A stretch of DNA of 64,000 bases from UBA5951 sp012269555 (lineage in GTDB: Bacteria > Pseudomonadota > Alphaproteobacteria > Puniceispirillales > Puniceispirillaceae). The notes under the pieces were generated by a model that was not told where the DNA came from, ran no database searches, and saw only the letters and a list, made by a program, of their open reading frames with translations. The first letter of the stretch is position 1. Each line of letters opens with the position of its first letter. Of this stretch, positions 20,130 to 30,556 are shown piece by piece. The DNA lies in the NCBI GenBank assembly GCA_038147755.1, contig JAYQTS010000001.1:3600-67599 (forward strand). The letters are read 5' to 3'. A program made the position numbers and the translations under genes.

Positions 20130-21589
20130 TTATTCACCATCATTAATTGGTTGCCAATCGTCTATTACTTGATTAAGCAATCTTACTCCATAACCTGTTG
20201 CTCCTTTTGGTACACTGGTGACTGGATTATTGGACCAGGCCTTTCCAGCAATGTCAAGATGAGCCCAAGGTGTATTATTTTTTATAAATCTATTCAAAAA
20301 ACAAGCAGCACTGATAGAACCTCCAAAAGCACCACCAATATTTTTCATATCTGCGATATGTGATGCAAGTTGTTTATTATAGGCTTCCTCCATTGGCATC
20401 CGCCAACTTTTCTCAGACACTTTCTGACCTGCCTGAATAATCTGCTCACTTAGCTTGTTGCTATTAGAAAATAAACCAGCATATTCTTTGCCTAAAGAAA
20501 CAATAATAGCCCCAGTCAAAGTTGCAAGGTCGATTATTGCCTCTGGATTATATTCTTTTTGAACATAGGTAAGAACATCAGCTAGCACGAGACGCCCTTC
20601 TGCATCAGTATTAATAACTTCTATAGTTTGTCCCGACATAGATGTCACCACATCTCCGGGCCGTTGAGCATTTCCGTCCGGCATATTTTCCACAAGACCG
20701 ATTATACCAACCACATTTTTCTTTAACTTACGCCCAGCAATAGCACACATAGCTCCAGTTACTGCAGCCGCACCCCCATATCCCACTTCATATCTTCCAT
20801 TCCTCTAGCAGATTTAATGGAAATACCCCCCGTATCGAAACACACACCTTTACCCACTAACGCCAAAGGGGCCTCTTCCCCTCCTCCATTCCACTCCATT
20901 GTCACGACTGCAGAATCGCGAATGCTACCTTGGCCAACCCCAAGGAGTGCACCCATGCCTAAGTCTTCCATTTCATCTTCTGTTAAAACAGAAACTGTCA
21001 AACCCATATCTTTAAGCCGCTCGCATCTTTCAGCAAAAGTTGCAGGGTATAGAATGTTTGCTGGCTCAGAAGATAGATCGCGTGCTAAATGCACTCCGTT
21101 AGCCATTGCCTTTACACTTTTCCAAATTTCATCAAACCGTTTTTTTTCAATCCCAGTAATTTCTAAATGCACCTCTGGTGAAATAGTCTTTTTCTTAGTA
21201 AAATATTTATTGAATTCATAGGAGGCTAGTGTCGCCCCTAACAAAATACCCTCTAAAATTTCATCTTCTAGTTTTTCCGGTGAGAAAGTAATTGTGTGAA
21301 ATGGTGCTTTACTCATTGATTTATAAAGCTCATTACCCCATTTTTCAGCTTCAGCCAAATTAACTAGGCCCTTTCCCACTCCACCAATAAGAAGATTTAT
21401 ATCATCTGGGAAAAAAGATAAGAAATTACCATTTTTTCCTTGAAAAGATACCCTGCTCATATATCCATAAATTTTATCAGCCAAATCTTTTTCTAAACTT
21501 TGAAAAATTTTAAGCTCATTATTTACATGAATGACGGTAGCTTTGCTCTTTGGTTTAACTGAAAAAGATGCTGTAAAAAGAAAACTCAT
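20130..21589 (-). CDS. pepA: Leucyl aminopeptidase, M17 family (one frameshift)
   Basis: A cytosolic M17 metallopeptidase of about 486 aa. The C-terminal catalytic domain has LALVGKGVCFDTGGISIKSA (metal-binding Lys/Asp), MEDMKWDMGGAAAVTGAM, VVGIIGLVENMPDGNAQRPG and the signature INTDAEGRLVLADVLTYVQ. The frame is lost within MKWDMGGAA: the plus strand has C5 at 20773-20777 where C6 restores one continuous protein. The divergent neighbour is lptF; in other genomes this order (ndk, holC, pepA, then lptFG outward) is the same. Confidence 0.93.
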
Positions 21590-21788
21590 TTTTTATTTCC
21601 TATTAATTATTCTTGGGCATGCTATGTATTTTTTGAGTTACGATAGATATATGAAGTTTGAAAATAACATTTGCAATATAAATCGATTTGAAAAAATCGA
21701 TTAACCTAATAAATTATGTTAAAATTGTTATGTCAAAACTTTTAAAAATGTGATTAAAACACAAAACAATTCTATACTTGGCATTTGC

Positions 21789-22919
21789 ATGAACAACCAA
21801 ATAAACAAATATTTCTTGAAACATATATTAGGAATATGGCTAATTATACTGAGCAGTTTGATGGCGGTAATTTGGTTAAATCAATCATTACGTATTTTAG
21901 ACATAGTCATCACTCAGGGTGCTTCATTTGTTGATTTTTTGCGTTATTCTTTTTTAGCAGCACCACTCTGGTTAGTAGTAATCATGCCTCTGTCTGCATT
22001 CATCGCCATTTTATGGACACTTCATCGTTTTCTCTCAGACAGAGAAATTGTTGTAATGCATGCTGTCGGGTTAAGTCCTTTGCAACTTTCTGTTTCACCT
22101 ATTTTTTTCAGTTTACTATTGTCCGTTATTTTATTTTTTAACTCTCTGGTTATTCTCCCATATAGTTTTTCCAAATTTAAAAATGTACAGAACGATGTCC
22201 GAAACACCATACCAAAACTGCTAATTCAAGATAATGTTTTTATAGATATTGATAAAAATTTAACTATTTTTATTGGTGAAAAATACTCACAAAATAAGGT
22301 TGGTCACGTTTTTATACAGGATAGACGAGACAATAAAAACCATATTACTTTTACAGCTAAATCCGGAGAGTTTACGACATTAGAAAATAAACCGGTAGTG
22401 GTCCTGTTATCAGGCCAGAGAACTGAAGCAAGTGTTGAACTGCGAAAAAGCACAACCCTATCATTCGACAGTTATACGCTAAACATAGCTAGAGCAAATG
22501 AAAAACAGGTTGCTTTGACCCGTGTAAAAGATTCAAATGAGGAGTCAATTAAAAATCTGTTTAAACGCGAGTTAGCTCTGAATGATCGTTATTGGCGACA
22601 AAGGTATGCTGAGGGTCATTACAGATTATCATCACCACTAATCGTAATTTCTTTATCCATAACAGCAATTGCTTTATTTTTTTACCGTCTCTCTAAACAA
22701 ATAAGTAACACCAAACGTTTGATGCTTGCTGGTATTCTTGGATTAGGTATTCAAATCATTTATATTATTAGTAAGTCAGTTGTTATTAATTATCCTTTTT
22801 TATGGCCTTCAATGTATCTCATTCCAATTGTACCAATAATTATTGGCTTTTTAAGTATAATTAGTAGTAGTCAGAAAGATAAACTATTACTGTTTCAATT
22901 AGCGGAGCTCAAGGAATGA
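21789..22919 (+). CDS. lptF: LPS export ABC transporter permease LptF
   Basis: LptF is one of the two inner-membrane permeases of the LptB2FG complex that extracts lipopolysaccharide. About 376 aa from ATG 21789 (an in-frame GTG lies at 21750). The N-terminal helices carry KYFLKHILGIWLIILSSLMA and the coupling segment REIVVMHAVGLSPLQLSVSP. A periplasmic beta-jellyroll part follows in the middle. Three or more C-terminal helices end the protein (LIVISLSITAIALFFYRL...). The stop overlaps the lptG start by 4 bp (ATGA, 22916-22919). Confidence 0.9.
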   Translation: MNNQINKYFLKHILGIWLIILSSLMAVIWLNQSLRILDIVITQGASFVDFLRYSFLAAPLWLVVIMPLSAFIAILWTLHRFLSDREIVVMHAVGLSPLQLSVSPIFFSLLLSVILFFNSLVILPYSFSKFKNVQNDVRNTIPKLLIQDNVFIDIDKNLTIFIGEKYSQNKVGHVFIQDRRDNKNHITFTAKSGEFTTLENKPVVVLLSGQRTEASVELRKSTTLSFDSYTLNIARANEKQVALTRVKDSNEESIKNLFKRELALNDRYWRQRYAEGHYRLSSPLIVISLSITAIALFFYRLSKQISNTKRLMLAGILGLGIQIIYIISKSVVINYPFLWPSMYLIPIVPIIIGFLSIISSSQKDKLLLFQLAELKE

Positions 22920-24020
22920 CCTGGTTTCCATCTCTAACTATCACCATTTATTTAGCTAGAAACTATCTAGCTTGGGTTAGTAGCACAGTAATTATATTAT
23001 TATGTTTTGTCTCTCTGATTGATTTTGTGGAATTGTTCCAGAGAGTAGCTCGGTATGGTTTAGATGTTTCTAATTTTAAAATATTTCTACTAGGTTTATT
23101 GAATTTACCAACCCTTTTGATGAGATTCTCCCATTCGGACTATTATTTGGTTCTACAATTTGCTTCTATTTCTGGACAAAATCTCAACAAATTATTGCAA
23201 TTAGAAGTTTTGGTCAAAATATCTGGCAAACCTTACTACCCATAATATTAACTGTAAGCTTAATTGGCTTTTGTCATATTCTAATTTTTAATCCAATATC
23301 AGCTATAATAAGCCAACAACATGACTCACAGATTAATTCAGTTTTTAAAAATAAAAAGAATAATCTCGTGTCTATATCAGCTTCTGGGATTTGGCTCAGA
23401 GATACATTTTTAAATGATAAAGTAATTATCAATGGCTCAAGTATGGATGCTGAAAAGGCGATAATTTTTAATCCAATATTATATGTCCTTAATGATTCTG
23501 GAGGGCTAAAATGGCTAATTACAGCAAACTCCATGAGACTTGGCAGCGGATTATGGTTATTTGATACACCAAGCCGAATAACTCAAGATGGACAGGTAGA
23601 AGCTTTGAAAGATTTTAACCCAAAGTCAACTTTGGAAAAATCTGTTATGGTTAATGCTGGAAGACCTCTGAGAACCATAAGTATATATGAATTATCTGAT
23701 TATATAGATACATTAAAAACTGCTGGGATTCCTGTGGAAAAACTACGAGTGCAATTCCATAAAACTTTAGCGCTACCGCTTCAACTTGTTGGTCTTGCTC
23801 TACTTGCCGCCAGCTTCACATTGCTAAATTTTGGAAACCAAAAACGAATACGCATTATTGTTCTTGGACTGGCGGCAAGTTTTTATATTATTTCATCTCA
23901 GATTTAATTTTTTTACTTGGTCATAATTCTAGGCTACCGGACTTTATTGCGGGATGGCTTCCTTCAATTTTAATTTTCACTATAAGTGGCTTTTTTCTTG
24001 CACGTGGAGATGAACATTGA
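22916..24020 (+). CDS. lptG: LPS export ABC transporter permease LptG (two frameshifts)
   Basis: The partner permease of LptF. The N-terminal part has two membrane segments (YLARNYLAWVSSTVIILLCF). The restored reading after the first lesion gives LLMEILPFGLLFGSTICFYF, the conserved coupling helix region. The periplasmic domain and the C-terminal helices follow (LRVQFHKTLALPLQLVGLAL; DFIAGWLPSILIFTISGFFL). Lesions: one G missing at 23122 (ATGGAG expected) and one T missing in the T3 run at 23903-23905. The true stop is then TGA at 24018-24020, reading ARGDEH before it. Total about 368 aa, the normal size. Confidence 0.88.
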
Positions 24021-24070
24021 ATTTCACATCAAACATTAGAGAAAATTCTCTTAAATATAATAATTTGTCT

Positions 24071-25360
24071 ATGGTAAAAATGATTAAGTTGATATCGTTG
24101 CCTACTTTTTTATTGCTAAGTTTTCTTGCGTTTGCAACATTGCTAAATCCTGCATATGCAGGAACAAAGGGTTCTATTGTTGCGGTTGTGAATGATGTTG
24201 CGATTTCCTCAATTGACCTTCAAAATAAAGTTAAATTGTTGATTTTCACGACAGGGAAAAAAGATAACCCTGACAATTTTTTTCAATATCGCCAGGAAGC
24301 CCTTGAAATGCTTGTAGATGAGGCACTAAAAATACAAGCTGGTGTCTCCATAAAACCAAGCTCTTTAAAAAATGCAGAAAATACTGCACGTTCATATTTT
24401 GAAAATATTTATAGAAGTGAAAATCTTACTGCTACTGAAAGATTGCAGGCTGCTGGCATACAAATTTCAACAGCACTTGACCAACTTAAAGCAGATATTA
24501 TTTGGGCAGATGTTTTAACTACAAAATTTAAACGACAATTCTCACAAATTGAAACGCTTGCCAAATTAGAACAAAAACGACTAATGAATGACTTGTCCGC
24601 ACCACAGTATAAAATTTCTGAAATTGTTTTGATGCCTATTCCCTCAAGACCGTTAGAGCAAACCCGCAAGTTAGCTGCGCAACTAAAAGAGTCAATAGAC
24701 CAAGGTGCTGATTTTAATGCGATAGCAGCTCAATATTCCATGTCAGCAAGTTCAAAAAATGGGGGAAACATTGGATGGGTGCAGGCAAAAAGACTTCCTG
24801 CTGATATTCAGAACGTCATTGAAAATGGACTACTTTCAAAAAAAAATATTGTTTCAGTTAGCTCCAATGATTTTTTTTATATTTTTAAATTAGAAGGCCT
24901 TAGAAATTTAGGTTTCAATGACCCCGTACTCGACTGAGTTTCTATCACACGAGCCGTGGTATCGCTCCCGGAAAACCTCTCTGACAGAGAAATAGAAAAA
25001 CAAATCTCTAAATTTAAAATAGAGACAGCAAACATCAATTCATGTTCCAAATTAAGAAGATTTCATGAAACCTATGGTAGCAATGTACCAAGTAAAATAA
25101 ACAATGTTGTAATTGAACAGCTAGAGAATTCTTTCAAAGAATTAGTTCTTAGTTTAAAAGTTGGAGAAATAAGCGACGTAATACATACTTATGATAACCA
25201 GCTAGTGGTTTTTATGATTTGTGATAGAAGAAAGATGGATGCAGATATCCCATCATTAGAAAAATTGAAAGAGGCCGAATTCAACAAATTATATTCCGTT
25301 TTAAGTCTTCGATACTTAATGCGACTTAGAAGAACTGCAAGTATAGAACTTAAAATGTGA
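24071..25360 (+). CDS. surA: Periplasmic chaperone/peptidyl-prolyl isomerase SurA (in-frame stop)
   Basis: SurA helps outer-membrane proteins fold. The likely start ATG at 24071 gives a signal peptide (MVKMIKLISLPTFLLLSFLA then TLLNPAYA). The SurA N-terminal domain follows (GSIVAVVNDVAISSIDLQNK; EALEMLVDEALKIQAG), then a parvulin domain (YSMSASSKNGGNIGWVQAKR). A TGA at 24935-24937 cuts the reading at NDPVLD(stop)VSITRAVVSLPE, with the frame kept on both sides. A second parvulin-like stretch ends the protein (LKVGEISDVIHTYDNQLVVF). A CGA codon mutated or misread as TGA would explain it. The gene sits between lptG and pdxA, the standard order. Confidence 0.85.
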
Positions 25361-26379
25361 TGAGTGCACAAAATACATCAAAAAAACCGGTTATAGTAAC
25401 ATCCGGAGACCCTTGTGGGATTGGACCTGAGATAACGTTGAAAGCTGCACTTAATTCCCAGCATCACTTCGTTGCAGTTGCTGACCCAAAACACATGGAA
25501 AAACTTTCTGCTGAATTGGGTTTAGATTTAAACATTCGTATGTGGCATCCTGGCCAAGATTTTGAACAAAACACATTATCTATTTTAGAAATTAAATGGC
25601 CTGCAGAAGTAATTGCAGGAAACCCGAATGATGCAAATAGTAATACAATCCTTAAGGCTATTGAAATTGCCGTTGAACAGGTAAAAATAGGCAATGCCTG
25701 CGCTTTAGTAACAAATCCCATTAACAAATTTGTTTTATATCAAGCTGGCTTCGATTTCCCTGGTCATACCGAATTCTTAGCATTCTTATCAAAGCAAGAA
25801 AAACAACCTGTTATGATGTTAGCAAATAAATATTTAAGAGTAATTCCAGTTACAATCCACAATGCGGTAGCAGACATTCCGAAAAAGCTGACATCTAATT
25901 TAATCTATCGAACAATTGTGGTGGCAAGAAGAGACTTAATCAAATTTTTTGGTATTTCAGACCCAAAAATAGTGGTATGCGGATTGAACCCACACGCTGG
26001 TGAAAATGGAAGTCTTGGAAATGAAGATTTAAAAGTAATAAAACCCACTATTTTAAAGCTTCAAGAAGAGGGTGTGAGTATAAAAGGACCACTATCTGCC
26101 GATAGTCTATTTCATTCAGAAGCTCGCAATAAATACGACTGTGTGGTTGGAATGTATCATGACCAAGTGCTTCCAGTTGTAAAGGCTCTAGATTTTGCAA
26201 AAACGGTGAATATTACACTTGGTTTAGATTTTATTCGTACGTCTCCTGATCATGGCACTGCATATGATATAGCAGGTAAAAATATTGCTAATGCTGAAAG
26301 TTTAATAGCTGCAATTAATACAGCAGAAACAATGAGTAACACTTCCCTGAAATTCGCTGATGCAACAAATAAATTATAA
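25360..26379 (+). CDS. pdxA: 4-hydroxythreonine-4-phosphate dehydrogenase
   Basis: PdxA oxidises 4-phosphohydroxythreonine in the DXP-dependent pyridoxal phosphate pathway. About 339 aa. Motifs: VTSGDPCGIGPEITLKAALN, the metal histidine in FDFPGHTEFLAFLSK, VCGLNPHAGENGSLGNED, and VGMYHDQVLPVVKAL with RTSPDHGTAYDIAGK near the end. ATG 25360 overlaps the surA TGA (TGATG). Its TAA overlaps the rsmA ATG (TAATG). The surA-pdxA-rsmA run is thus translationally linked. Confidence 0.96.
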   Translation: MSAQNTSKKPVIVTSGDPCGIGPEITLKAALNSQHHFVAVADPKHMEKLSAELGLDLNIRMWHPGQDFEQNTLSILEIKWPAEVIAGNPNDANSNTILKAIEIAVEQVKIGNACALVTNPINKFVLYQAGFDFPGHTEFLAFLSKQEKQPVMMLANKYLRVIPVTIHNAVADIPKKLTSNLIYRTIVVARRDLIKFFGISDPKIVVCGLNPHAGENGSLGNEDLKVIKPTILKLQEEGVSIKGPLSADSLFHSEARNKYDCVVGMYHDQVLPVVKALDFAKTVNITLGLDFIRTSPDHGTAYDIAGKNIANAESLIAAINTAETMSNTSLKFADATNKL

Positions 26380-27212
26380 TGATTGACCCTATAGATAATC
26401 TTCCAACTATCCGTGAAACCTTATCTAAAGTTAATCTAAGGGCAAAAAAATCATTAGGCCAAAATTTTCTTTTAGATGAAGCATTTACAGATAAAATTGC
26501 TGAATCAGCTGCTCCATTTGAAGGAACCGTAATTGAAATTGGCCCTGGACCCGGAGGACTAACCCGGTCTATTTTATTAATGGGAGCGCATGAGCTAATA
26601 GCAATTGAAAAAGACCGGCGTGCTATTGAATTCCTAGAGGAGCTGAATAAAGCTGCATCTCCAAGACTTCAAATAAAGCAAGCTGATGCTCTTACGGAAC
26701 CAGTTTGGGAATTTGGTTCTCAACCAAGGCAGATCATTGCAAATTTACCTTATAATATTGCTACACCATTATTAATACTATGGTTAAAGCACTCAAACGC
26801 TTTTGATAAATTAACCCTTATGTTCCAGAAAGAGGTGGCTGAGCGTATAGTGGCTCAACCAGGAGAAAGCTGTTTTGGCAGGCTATCTGTTTTATGCGAC
26901 TGGCTGACAACTGCAAAAATATTATTTGAAGTACCAGCAGATGCATTTTCACCAAAGCCAAAAGTTAGTTCTGCAGTTGTTCAGCTTATGCCTAGGAAGA
27001 GCCTTTTATTCGATTGCAGGCTAAATTACCTAGAAAAGGTTACCCAAATTGCTTTCAATCAACGTCGTAAAATGCTTCGTACGAGCTTCAAAAAATTTGG
27101 CGGTACTCAAATGCTCACTTCACTAAATATCGATCCAATGATAAGACCACAAGATTTATCGACTGAGAGTTTTTGTAAGTTAGCCAATCATTTAGGGCCA
27201 CAATTGGGGTAG
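26379..27212 (+). CDS. rsmA: 16S rRNA (adenine1518-N6/adenine1519-N6)-dimethyltransferase
   Basis: The KsgA/RsmA methyltransferase dimethylates two adjacent adenines of 16S rRNA helix 45 during 30S assembly. 277 aa. The SAM site begins KSLGQNFLLDEAFTDKIAES and VIEIGPGPGGLTRSILLMG. The catalytic NLPY motif is in IIANLPYNIATPLLILWL. The C-terminal helical domain has FNQRRKMLRTSFKKFGGT, the usual RRKxLR segment. Overlaps pdxA by one base. It ends convergently against gmk with about 18 bp between. Confidence 0.96.
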   Translation: MIDPIDNLPTIRETLSKVNLRAKKSLGQNFLLDEAFTDKIAESAAPFEGTVIEIGPGPGGLTRSILLMGAHELIAIEKDRRAIEFLEELNKAASPRLQIKQADALTEPVWEFGSQPRQIIANLPYNIATPLLILWLKHSNAFDKLTLMFQKEVAERIVAQPGESCFGRLSVLCDWLTTAKILFEVPADAFSPKPKVSSAVVQLMPRKSLLFDCRLNYLEKVTQIAFNQRRKMLRTSFKKFGGTQMLTSLNIDPMIRPQDLSTESFCKLANHLGPQLG

Positions 27213-27230
27213 TGAATGAACTAACTGTCA

Positions 27231-27866
27231 TTATAACTGAGCACGAAGGTATTTTACAAATTCAACAAGCCCAATTTGTCTTTCTCTTCGAGATCTTTCT
27301 GCACATAAAATAGATTGTACCTGCTGCACTGATTTATCTAGGTCATGATTGATAATTACATAATCATATTCAGGGTAATGGCTCATTTCGCTAGCAGATT
27401 TTGACATTCGATTTGCTACTACTTCGCTTGTATCCTGGGCTCGTTTGAACAGTCTCTTTTCGAGCTCCTTTATTGATGGTGGTAAGATGAACACAGAGAC
27501 AAGATCCTGGCGCGCCCGTGCTTTTAGCTGCTGAGTTCCTTGCCAATCAATATCAAATAGCACGTCAACTCCAGATTTAAGAGTTCTTTCCACTAATTGA
27601 GCTGGTGTGCCATAATAATTACCAAATACTTTAGCATATTCAAGAAATTGAGACTTATTAATTCTACTTTCAAATTCCTGTATTGATAAAAATTGATAAT
27701 CTTTTCCTTCCACCTCTCCGGGACGTCTTTTTCGAGTCGTAGCAGATACAGAAAGTACAAGACCTGTATCTTGCTGTAAAAGCTTTTTACATATGCTTGT
27801 TTTACCTGCTCCGGAGGGAGAGGATAATACAAGCATTAATCCACGTTTTGTAATTGGAGTTGTCAT
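27231..27866 (-). CDS. gmk: Guanylate kinase
   Basis: Phosphorylates GMP to GDP; 211 aa. The P-loop is VLSSPSGAGKTSICKKLLQ, and the GMP-binding part is SVSATTRKRRPGEVEGKDYQ with FLEYAKVFGNYYGTP. The lid region contains LDKSVQQVQSILCAERSRR. It is the promoter-distal gene of the fabD-fabG-acpP-fabF-mltG-gmk run. In many alphaproteobacteria yicC lies just upstream of gmk; here only 11 bp separate mltG and gmk, so yicC is absent at this place. Confidence 0.96.
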   Translation of the reverse strand: MTTPITKRGLMLVLSSPSGAGKTSICKKLLQQDTGLVLSVSATTRKRRPGEVEGKDYQFLSIQEFESRINKSQFLEYAKVFGNYYGTPAQLVERTLKSGVDVLFDIDWQGTQQLKARARQDLVSVFILPPSIKELEKRLFKRAQDTSEVVANRMSKSASEMSHYPEYDYVIINHDLDKSVQQVQSILCAERSRRERQIGLVEFVKYLRAQL

Positions 27867-27877
27867 TTAAAAATCCC

Positions 27878-28870
27878 TTATTTATTTTTTTCTGACAAAA
27901 ATTTCCTGTACTTTCTTACATTCTTGTTATGCTCGTCTAGAGTTTTAGCAAATCGATGCCCGCCCCTTCCATCGGCAACAAAATAAAGGTAATCGGTTTT
28001 TGCTGGGTTTAGTACCGATTGAATAGCAGCAAATCCAGGGTTTGAAATAGGCGTTTTAGGCAAACCTCGCATCATATAAGTGTTCCATTCGTGCTTTTGT
28101 TTTAAATGTTTTCTCAAAAGCCGCTTCGGAGCAACACCTATTTTTTCAAGCCCATAAATAACTGTAGGGTCAGATTGAAGCGGCATTTTTGATTTTAGTC
28201 TATTTATAAACACAGAGGCAACAAGCGGTCTTTCTTCAGGTCTTGTTGTTTCTTTTTCGACTATCGAAGCAAGAATTACAGCCTCTTTTGGTGTATATAG
28301 TGGAAGATTTTCTTTTCTAGTTGCCCATAAATCTGCCAATACTACCTTAGATTTTTGTGATGCTCGATCTATAATATTTTGTCTCGACATACCATATGTA
28401 TAAAAATAAGTATCTGGAAACAAACTCCCCTCATCTGGAATGGTAATGATCTCATCTGTCATATTTGGAGAGTTATTTAAAACATCTATGAATTTTTTTG
28501 ATGTTAATCCCTCTGGAAAAGTGACTTTTCGCTGCAGTGAAACACCTGAGTGAAGAATTTCCATTACCTGAAATAGAGTAGCATAAGCTGGGATCTCATA
28601 CTCCCCTACCTTGGGAACAAAAGGCTTTCTAGCAGCATATTTTGCAATAAAAAAGTAAGCCCTATTTGATATAATATTTTTACGGTATAGCTCCCAGCTT
28701 ATCGTATTATCCCCATCTCCAGGGTGCACTAATATAATTTCTGGATCTTTATTGCTGCCATTAGAGTTGACTGAAATTTCTACCAGCACATATCCCGCAG
28801 AACTTATACAAATAAATAGAAATGTAAAAATAAAAGTAATACGTAAAAACAGCCGCATGGCCCGTTTCAT
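27878..28870 (-). CDS. mltG: Endolytic murein transglycosylase MltG
   Basis: MltG (YceG family) cleaves nascent peptidoglycan strands at the membrane and sets glycan length. 330 aa with one N-terminal membrane anchor (FLRITFIFTFLFICISSAGY). The LysM-like subdomain is followed by the catalytic region: GSLFPDTYFYTYGMSRQNII, the active-site Glu in ILASIVEKETTRPEERPLVA, MPLQSDPTVIYGLEKIG, and PISNPGFAAIQSVLNPAKTD. The gene begins 4 bp after the fabF stop, so it is read in the fatty-acid operon. Confidence 0.95.
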   Translation of the reverse strand: MKRAMRLFLRITFIFTFLFICISSAGYVLVEISVNSNGSNKDPEIILVHPGDGDNTISWELYRKNIISNRAYFFIAKYAARKPFVPKVGEYEIPAYATLFQVMEILHSGVSLQRKVTFPEGLTSKKFIDVLNNSPNMTDEIITIPDEGSLFPDTYFYTYGMSRQNIIDRASQKSKVVLADLWATRKENLPLYTPKEAVILASIVEKETTRPEERPLVASVFINRLKSKMPLQSDPTVIYGLEKIGVAPKRLLRKHLKQKHEWNTYMMRGLPKTPISNPGFAAIQSVLNPAKTDYLYFVADGRGGHRFAKTLDEHNKNVRKYRKFLSEKNK

Positions 28871-28874
28871 CTAA

Positions 28875-30135
28875 CTACTCAACCTCACCTATGATTAAGG
28901 AAGCGTTAGTACCACCAAATCCAAATGAATTAGACATCGCATTCTTAATTTTCTTATTGCGAGATTTAATTGGAACTAAATCTAAATTTTCTAAACCCTC
29001 CTCCTTTTCATTAAGGTTTAATGTGGGTGGGAGCATATTATCTCTAACGGCAAGTGCGGAATAAATAGCTTCGATAGCTCCTGCTGCCCCTAGCAAATGT
29101 CCCGTGGCACTTTTTGTAGAGGACATAGATAAACTGTGAAGACAATCACCAAATAGGCGCATGACAGCCCCTGCTTCTATCATATCGCCAAGAGGTGTGG
29201 AAGTCCCATGTGCATTAATGTATCCAATGTCTGCTGGCTCCAATTTAGCACGCTTAAGAGCGTTCTTCATTGACCTAAACCCTCCATCTCCATCAGAGGC
29301 CGGCGCTGTTATATGATGGGCGTCACCAGACATTCCATATCCTTTTATCTCACAATAAATTTTGGCTCCTCTTTTTAATGCATGTTCATATTCCTCAAGG
29401 ACGACTACACCAGCCCCTCCCCATAATAAAACCATCTCTTCCAATATCCCAAGGACGAGAGGCTATTTTAGGTGAGTCATTATATTTGGTGCATAGCGCT
29501 CTTGCTGCTGCGAAGCCCGCCACACCAAGTCTGCAAACGGCTGCTTCTGCTCCACCAGCAATCATCACGTCAGCATCATCAACAGCAATTATCCTAGCGG
29601 CATCACCTATGGCATGTGCTCCTGTAGAACAAGCAGTCACGACAGAATGGTTTGGCCCTTTGAAACCAAACTTAATAGAAACTTGACCTGAAATTAAATT
29701 TATCAAAGCAGAAGGAATGAAAAATGGACTAATTCTTCTTGGGCCTCGTTCATTCATAAGCTCAGTTGTTTCTACAATAGTTTGCAATCCTCCTATTCCA
29801 GAACCAATCATTACGCCAGTCCTCTCTTGATGAAAAACTGTCTTCGGCTCCCAACTAGAATCATCTACAGCTTCAATAGCTGCGACAATTCCAAGTTGAA
29901 TAAAACGATCAATTTTACGTTGTTCTTTTGGATCGATAAAATCATCCAGATTAAGACCATTAATGTCATTTTTCTCTGGAATAAGGCCTGCAATCTGACA
30001 AGTTATATCAGAAACATCAAATGATTGAATTCTTGATATTCCGGATTTTCCCTCTAATAGATTTTTCCAATTAGCATCTACCCCTTGTCCCAAAGGAGTT
30101 ACCATACCCATACCAGTAACAACAACTCGACGCAT
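28875..30135 (-). CDS. fabF: Beta-ketoacyl-ACP synthase II (two frameshifts)
   Basis: FabF elongates acyl-ACP by condensing it with malonyl-ACP. The N-terminal half (VVVTGMGMVTPLGQGVDANW) has the active cysteine in SVVTACSTGAHAIGDAARII. The C-terminal half has the two histidines in YINAHGTSTPLGD and TKSATGHLLGAAGAIEAIYS, and ends SNSFGFGGTNASLII. The frame breaks where the family reads GFIMGEGAGVVVLEEYE. The plus strand has C4 at 29414-29417 and C4 at 29419-29422, and C5 in each restores the protein. This is the same double G5-to-G4 loss as in gatA. The total is about 421 aa, which is normal. Confidence 0.94.
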
Positions 30136-30155
30136 TTTATTTGACCTCTTGAAGG

Positions 30156-30193
30156 ATTAGCCCAGATTAAATAAATAATAGATATGGGCTAAT
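30156..30193. promoter_or_regulatory. Inverted repeat between acpP and fabF
   Basis: A perfect 9-base inverted repeat, ATTAGCCCA (30156-30164) and TGGGCTAAT (30185-30193), with a 20-base A/T-rich loop, fills the 73-bp acpP-fabF gap. As RNA it could fold into a stem just after acpP. It lacks a T run on the minus strand, so it is not a standard terminator. A role in partial termination or in protecting the abundant acpP message is inference. Confidence 0.45.
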
Positions 30194-30208
30194 TTTTCGT
30201 AGAGCTAT

Positions 30209-30442
30209 TTACGCAGCACTTTCCAGAAAATCTACTGCATCTTTAACAGTTTGGATTTTCTCAGCTGCATCATCAGGGATTTCAACCTCAAACTCTTCTT
30301 CAAATGCCATAACTAATTCAACTGTATCCAGGCTATCTGCTCCTAAATCGTCGATGAAGGAGGCACTGTCAACAACTTTTGAATCCTCTACACCTAGATG
30401 CTCTACAACAATTGCTTTTACACGACTTGAAATATCACTCAT
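30209..30442 (-). CDS. acpP: Acyl carrier protein
   Basis: 77 aa, very acidic. The serine that carries 4'-phosphopantetheine lies in the invariant DSL motif (DDLGADSLDTVELVMAFEEE). The following helix reads FEVEIPDDAAEKIQTVKDAV. ACP shuttles acyl intermediates among FabD, FabG, FabF and the acyltransferases. It lies between fabG and fabF, with 114 bp upstream that may carry its own promoter. Confidence 0.97.
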   Translation of the reverse strand: MSDISSRVKAIVVEHLGVEDSKVVDSASFIDDLGADSLDTVELVMAFEEEFEVEIPDDAAEKIQTVKDAVDFLESAA

Positions 30443-30556
30443 TATAATCCCCTATTTAATAGCCCATTTAGGACACGATCGTTCACATTTTGGCGTGGTT
30501 TAGCACAGTTTTCATTTTCAGGCTAGTGTCTGTTTTTTTACTCATCTACAATTTGT

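Noticed and set aside
20109..20363. Plus-strand ORF over the pepA 3' end
   Set aside because: Shadow of pepA and holC; no ribosome site or family match.
21750..21788. Upstream GTG as start of lptF
   Set aside because: ATG at 21789 gives the normal N-terminus (MNNQINKYFLKH) and the extra residues look random.
10453..24937. TGA as a sense codon (recoded genetic code), suggested by in-frame TGA in rnr and surA
   Set aside because: Many genes end properly at TGA at the conserved C-terminus (pyrB, purN neighbours, radA after repair, lptG), and rpsF has an in-frame TAA as well. Single-base errors explain all three.
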